From contig CM043944.1 in NCBI GenBank assembly GCA_014529385.2, positions 55,289,768 through 55,353,767 of the forward strand: a stretch of DNA of 64,000 nt, written 5' to 3'. This document shows, in pieces, positions 59,473 through 64,000 of this stretch (position 1 is the stretch's first letter; each line of letters begins with the position of its first letter). Origin of the DNA: Adiantum capillus-veneris. Its lineage: Eukaryota > Streptophyta > Polypodiopsida > Polypodiales > Pteridaceae. The translations under genes were made by a program, and so were the position numbers. The notes beneath the pieces are model-generated. The model had not been told where the DNA came from. It saw only the letters and a list, made by a program, of their open reading frames with translations, and made no database searches.

Positions 59473-60640
59473 TTATCTGGCAGCTGTAAGAACTGCATAG
59501 TGATTTGTGTTTTTCAACTCTATTGCGGAGTAGCCGACAAATCTTGATGTCAGGTTGCTGATCTCTGGCCCAAATATTTTTGTTCGCCAAGTGAAGAACC
59601 CTGTGTAGAACGCTTCCTCAAATGCCAACATATTGTGAGAAGGTAAAAACATACATCTAGCGTAGAATCCATAGAGGAATTCTTCGGAAGGTTGGCCATT
59701 GAGATCATAGCACAAACCTTTGTTACCCTCGAGGAATGACATCCACGGGGTGCCTGCTTGCTTTGGCTCATGGAATACTTCGATGCAGGTGAGCAACATT
59801 TCGCAGATTTTATATAGCATAGCACATGATAGATTCGGTAGAATTTTGAAGAAGGACATGACATCCGTTAGGGTTTTCACCACGTACTCTTCTGTTGACA
59901 GTCCCTTTTCTGGAGCATGCAATCTGGGGTAGTTCAGCCAAGTTGGCCGCTTCTTTGTTAGTGCCTCCCGTGCTTGCCAAGTCCTTACTCTTGGTACATG
60001 ACAAAAAGTAGGATCCTTTTGTAGGGCCGAAGGTGCTCTTGTGAATAGAATCAAATACCTTGGATTATTGTTCAACTAGCTCAGCCTCCACTTTGGGTAG
60101 TCTTGATCTACACCTTCTACCTGCATGTCTTTGTAAATCCTTTCTTTCACTTGAAGCAACTCCACCTTAATCAGAGGATAGGGTAGGGATTGTTGGTGCC
60201 ATTGCGCATTGATTTGATTGGGAGTGAGTTGTGTAACGTTGACAAAGTGAAGAAATCTCAGCTCCCAATCCATTGCTGCCTTCCACTACTCATCTACCGC
60301 TTGTATAATCTTCTCTTTTAGTGCATCTTCCTTAGCCTTTGAGAGCTAGAACATTGGCCTTGTATCCGTTTTGATTATGAGTACTTGAAATTCCTCCTTG
60401 CCACCTAGCTCTTCTGCTGGTTGTGTCTCCATCTCACCAAATGAAACTGAGGGGATCTCTATCTGTGGATATTCTAACGTTCCCGAGTCTTCTTGTGTTT
60501 CTGGACGTCCCACTCTTAACAGCTGGTTGACTCTTTTAAGCTCAACTATTTCTTTCAGTAGCTCATCTTCTCTTTGCACCCGCATTAATAGTTGTGGAGT
60601 TAGAGGGTTCTCCCTCTTCTGGAATGTCTAGCATGAATTC
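59473..60640 (-). pseudogene. Extra reading frame downstream of integrase in element Z
   Basis: On the minus strand one frame runs from about 60600 to 59473, interrupted only by three TAG codons. It starts after the integrase tail with a short coiled-coil-like part (MRVQREDELLKEIVELKRV) and an acidic linker. Then come MDWELRFLHFVNVTQLTP, LNNNPRYLILFTRAP, RPTWLNYPRLHAPEKGL, MSFFKILPNLSCAMLYKICE and FLYGFYARCMFLPSHNMLAF, ending in LTAAR. About 370 codons are involved. I do not recognise the domain. It is not a known gag, protease, polymerase, RNase H or integrase, and occupies the position of extra ORFs in Athila/Tat-like elements. Confidence 0.65.
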
Positions 60641-61707
60641 GGGATCAAACCTCAGAAAATACCTTTTGAGTCTCCATCCATTGACCCTAGTCTTGTGAAT
60701 TCTCCCATCAACTTATAGCTGCCGTTGTCATAGTGCTTCTTGATGATGAATTGTCCTTCCCATCTGGGTTGAAATTTCTTGTCCTTCCTAGTGTCAAATC
60801 TGTTGTCATATCTGAGCACTAACATACATTTTTCCAGTCCTTTTTCTTTCAGTCCTTGATTGAAAGTGAAACGGCATTGTTCTGTATGCGCTGCATAGTG
60901 ATTGATGGCTTCTTCCCTATCTAGTTGGAGCCTCTCCAGATCCAGGATATGGTTTCAGAGATTTACAATTGGACGTTGTGTCTGGCTAGAAAAAACTTGT
61001 GAGCTGGCTATCTGCACCTCAATGGGTAGAATTTCCTCCTTCCCATAAACTAGATGGAAAGGGGTGAAACCTAGTGATGTCCTGAATGTCGTTCGGTAGG
61101 CCAAAAGAGCTGCCATGAGATGTTTATCCCAGTCTCCTATGTGATTGTTCACCTGCTTTGTGATGATTTTACAAATCATTCCATTTACCTTCTCTACCAG
61201 ACCATTGCATTGTGGATAGTATGGTGTGGAATGTCAGCGCGTGATGCCTAACTTCTTCATCAGTTATCACACTAGATTTCCTCTGGAGCCTGGTCCTCTG
61301 TCTGATATTATCTCAAGAGGAGTGCCAAACTGGAAATAGATATGCTCAAAAATGAACTTTGCTAACTCTTGGGCTGTAATGCGGGTGGTGGCTGTTGCTT
61401 CTGCCCAACGAGTCATGTAGTCTACACCCACTATGATGTACAATTTACCTGATTGGGTCCTTGGTAAAGGACCGATTGCATCTATTCCCCATTTCTCAAA
61501 TGGACCATATAAGATGATAGGAGTTTGTGGCTCATAGGTTAAGGTGCGATCACTGGCCACTTGACAAGCCTCATCCCTATTCAAACTGGGCCAAGAGTAT
61601 CCTGCCTGTAAAATCTTCCTACTGGTGATATCTAGAGCAAAATGACCACCGCAGAAGCCATCATGGCAACTTGAAATTACCTCTTTGATCTCGCTGGAGT
61701 TTGACAC
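60641..61707 (-). pseudogene. Element Z integrase
   Basis: The zinc-binding region (SSCHDGFCGGHFALDIT), the core (WGIDAIGPLPRTQSGKLY, EIISDRGPG) and, after a break, the later core (LLAYRTTFRTSLGFTPFHLV) are present. The C-terminal tail (LVLRYDNRF, FQPRWEGQFIIKKHY) ends near WRLKRYFLR. Frame breaks occur near 61267, 60955 and 60700. Integrase inserts the element copy into the chromosome. Confidence 0.88.
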
Positions 61708-61719
61708 CTGCCTGAGAAT

Positions 61720-62738
61720 CTAATCCTTGCCCTTACAATACAAGTGGTTGTTTACAAGGCGGTATTTGGTAGCCTTCCTTACCAGCCACTGCTTTTGGCC
61801 TTTGGTGTATCCTTTCGGACATTCACCTGTATCTAGAAAGCTGATGACATCAGGCATAACATCACTACCTTGGAAGAGGGGTAGCTTCAGTTTGATGGCT
61901 CCTACGGGAACGTCTTGTATTCTTTTCTTGGCTAGAGAATTTGCCTCCTGATTTTTCGCTATGGGGATGTGAAATAGTCTCACTGCTTCAAACTTCCTTA
62001 GAAGATCCTTAACTTGGCGTAGTTGACCAAGTAAAACCTGATTCTTACAAACCTAAGTGCCATTTATTTGCCTTATCAAAAGCAAAGCATCACCAAATAC
62101 ATTTAGGCGCTGAATTCCTTGTGAAATACACTGTTCCAACCTAAGAATTAGGATGCATATTCTGCTTCATTGTTGGAGTGGGAGTGTAATAACTGCCCGA
62201 TGGAGAATACTCTTTCTTGTTGCTCATTGAAAATGACTATGCCATCTGCAGACTGGTCCACTGTTCTCCTGTATGCTCCATCAAAGAAAAGAGAGTGAGA
62301 TTCTTCTAGCCTAGGACTCTCTACCATTGGTGTTTCTTCCTTTGCTTCCGTGTTAACCTTCAACCTCTTCTCATAGTGGCGATGAGTGAGAATTCCCGCT
62401 AAACTAGCCCTGATGGAGTTTTCTACTTGCATGGTGTAGTCAAACTCTTGTAACCTAATTAACCACTTAGAGATCCTAGATGATACATCCATGTGTCGCA
62501 TTACATATGGGATAACCTCTTCCATTGTCAGGATTACAAAGGGTCTAGGCAGGAGATAGGAGCGGAACTTTGTGGTAGAAAACATTAGTGCCAGAACCAT
62601 GTGTTCTACTTCGGTAAATCCCTTTTTTGACGGGGTCATGACACGACTAGAGAAGTAAATAGGACGCATGAAAGAAGTTTGGGGGTCCTTTTGCATTATC
62701 ACGGCTCCGAGTGTATCACTTTCTACACTAGGGTTCAC
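61720..62738 (-). pseudogene. Element Z dual RNase H region
   Basis: The minus strand first shows a normal gypsy RNase H (DTLGAVIMQKD, PIYFSSRVMTPSKKGFTEVE, YVMRHMDVSSRISKWLIRLQ). A second RNase H follows, beginning SLFFDGAYRRTVDQSADGIV and continuing to SNNEAEYAS. After a broken stretch comes the end (FHIPIAKNQEANSLAKK) and the linker to integrase. A second, archaeal-type RNase H is a mark of the plant Tat lineage. In-frame breaks make it inactive. Confidence 0.85.
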
Positions 62739-62753
62739 ATAAAATGGCTCGTC

Positions 62754-63773
62754 CTACTTAGGAGGTGAAATAGTGGGAAGCTTAGCTAGGATTTGCTTTA
62801 CCTCAGTAAATTGCTGCTCGTTCTCTTCACTCCATGAGAAGATATCCCTCTGGGTGAGTTGTTGTAGGGGAAGGACCACTTGAGATAGCAAGTGAATGAA
62901 CCTACTTAAGTATCTTACCTTTTGAAGGAAAGAAACCAGTTGCTTAGCGGTGGTGGGTGACGACAAAGATACCAGCGCCTGGATCTTGCTAGGGTCAACC
63001 TCAATTCCTTTTGCTGAAATTATATGCCAAGGAGAGTGATTTTTTTTTTCACCAATGTGACACTTATCCACGTTGAGCTGGCCACCCAAGGTTTGTAGCC
63101 TGGTTAAGCCATCATAGACTTTGCTTAAATGAAGGGCTCGTGAACTATAGATGCAAAAATCATCTATGAAAACCAGTATTGATGTTCCAAAGTAGGGTTG
63201 GAAAACAAAGGTCACATAGCGCTGAAATGTGGCCAAGGCATTAGTGAGGCCAAAAGGCATCACCTAGTAAGCAAAACATCCCCAAGGTGTGATGAAGGTG
63301 AAATGCTAATTTGGAAGTATCTTAAGTAGCCATCGCACACTGTGTATCGTTCGTGACCCGCCACTTCATTGAGTATTTCATCTTGGAATGGAGGGGAAAG
63401 TGATCCCTCTTCATGGCTGCATTGAGAGGTTTATAGTCCACACAGACTCTCCACTTACCATTTTTTTTGGTGTGACTACTACTGGGGAGACCCACTCTGA
63501 GTCTTCGACAGAGTAGATGAAACCTGCTTGTAGCAAACTTCTCACTTGTTTAAGTAGTGCCTCTTGTTGGATTACTCCAAGTCTTCTGAGCTTCTGCACT
63601 ACGGGTTTACTGCCTTCCTTGAGTTTTATGTGGTGTTGCACTACTGTAATTCCTGTGATCTTATCATAGCCATCAATGAACAAAGTAGTGAAGTTACCTA
63701 GCATGGAGACATACTCCTTCCTTTCTTCATCTGTTAACTCCTTTGAGAGCATTTTTTTGTAACTTACCTGCAT
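62754..63773 (-). pseudogene. Element Z reverse transcriptase
   Basis: The fingers region (FIYSVEDSEWVSPVVVTPKK) is in the upstream frame 63773-63411. After about 150 bases of broken frame, the palm follows ([20 protein letters not shown], then the catalytic FIDDFCIYS), with the thumb and connection (FLQKVRYLSRFIHLLS, QRDIFSWSEENEQQF). Usual features of the gypsy polymerase are present apart from the broken stretch. Confidence 0.9.
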
Positions 63774-64000
63774 CCTCCAAGGACTGCGTACCTGATGATC
63801 CCTCTTGGTTTGTCAGGTGTGTTTCAGATTGTGTCAATCTTTTCGGGTCTTTAAGAATGACCCCCATCACTTTGATGCTACTGTCACTTCCGTCGGTGGT
63901 GGTTGTCTCTTCTCCTGAGGTGGGCGAATAGTTGCGGGTGGACTCATCTTCTGAAGTCTCTAAGATCATGTTGCGCTGCTTCCCAATCCTCATGTCGTAG
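63727..64000 (-). pseudogene. Linker upstream of element Z reverse transcriptase, cut by the window edge
   Basis: A polar Thr/Ser-rich frame (ETSEDESTRNYSPTSGEETT) lies before the polymerase on the minus strand and runs off the right edge. It has no domain signature and is probably the spacer between protease and reverse transcriptase. Confidence 0.5.

Overview
The window is nuclear DNA from a land plant with a repeat-rich genome. The evidence is plant-type Ty1/copia and Ty3/gypsy polyproteins (including a chromovirus and a Tat-type element with two RNase H domains), a CACTA/En-Spm DNA transposon, a captured heavy-metal-associated (HIPP-type) gene fragment, GT-AG introns and long (GA)n, (CA)n and (TC)n microsatellites. 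A fern or lycophyte is possible but unproven. I see no intact host protein gene, tRNA, rRNA or CRISPR. Almost everything recognisable is a decayed mobile element, many inserted into one another.

Layout. 1-1480 (+): 3' end of a copia element. 1481-2188: tail and 3' LTR of a non-autonomous LTR family, here called W. 3560-6212 (+): scrambled gypsy fragments. 6452-7083: probable LINE tail followed by a (TC)n tract. 7756-18935 (-): a copia element ('outer') flanked by the 5-bp duplication GAAAT and split by a younger copia ('inner', 9163-14780) flanked by AGATG. 20677-23095: a complete non-coding W element. 23781-26748: two oppositely oriented copies of a short LTR-like unit around about 2.7 kb of non-coding DNA. 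27220-28310 (-): an unrecognised decayed protein. 29985-37641 (-): a third copia, whose gag is split by a CACTA transposon (32762-37459, duplication ACA) carrying a HIPP fragment.

38868-56550 holds the most informative structure. A chromovirus ('Y', minus strand, right LTR 55172-56545, duplication ATTAG) was hit in its left LTR by another LTR element ('X', duplication GAGAG). The 5' LTR of X, the outer part of the Y LTR and the host flank then became inverted relative to the rest. Both target duplications match across the separated pieces, which supports one later inversion (or an assembly misjoin). Between the X pieces lies a decayed coding region of about 1,000 codons (43897-46898) with two diverged copies of an unfamiliar domain. 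57603-64000 (-) is a Tat-like gypsy element ('Z') with a tandemly duplicated LTR-like region, dual RNase H and an extra reading frame after integrase; it runs off the right edge.

These are not cooperating genes. The retrotransposon proteins (gag, protease, reverse transcriptase, RNase H, integrase) served each element's own copying, and all the sizeable coding regions carry stops, frameshifts or deletions. Stops at several conserved positions are best explained by C-to-T change, as expected for old methylated plant repeats. Element names W, X, Y and Z are local labels.
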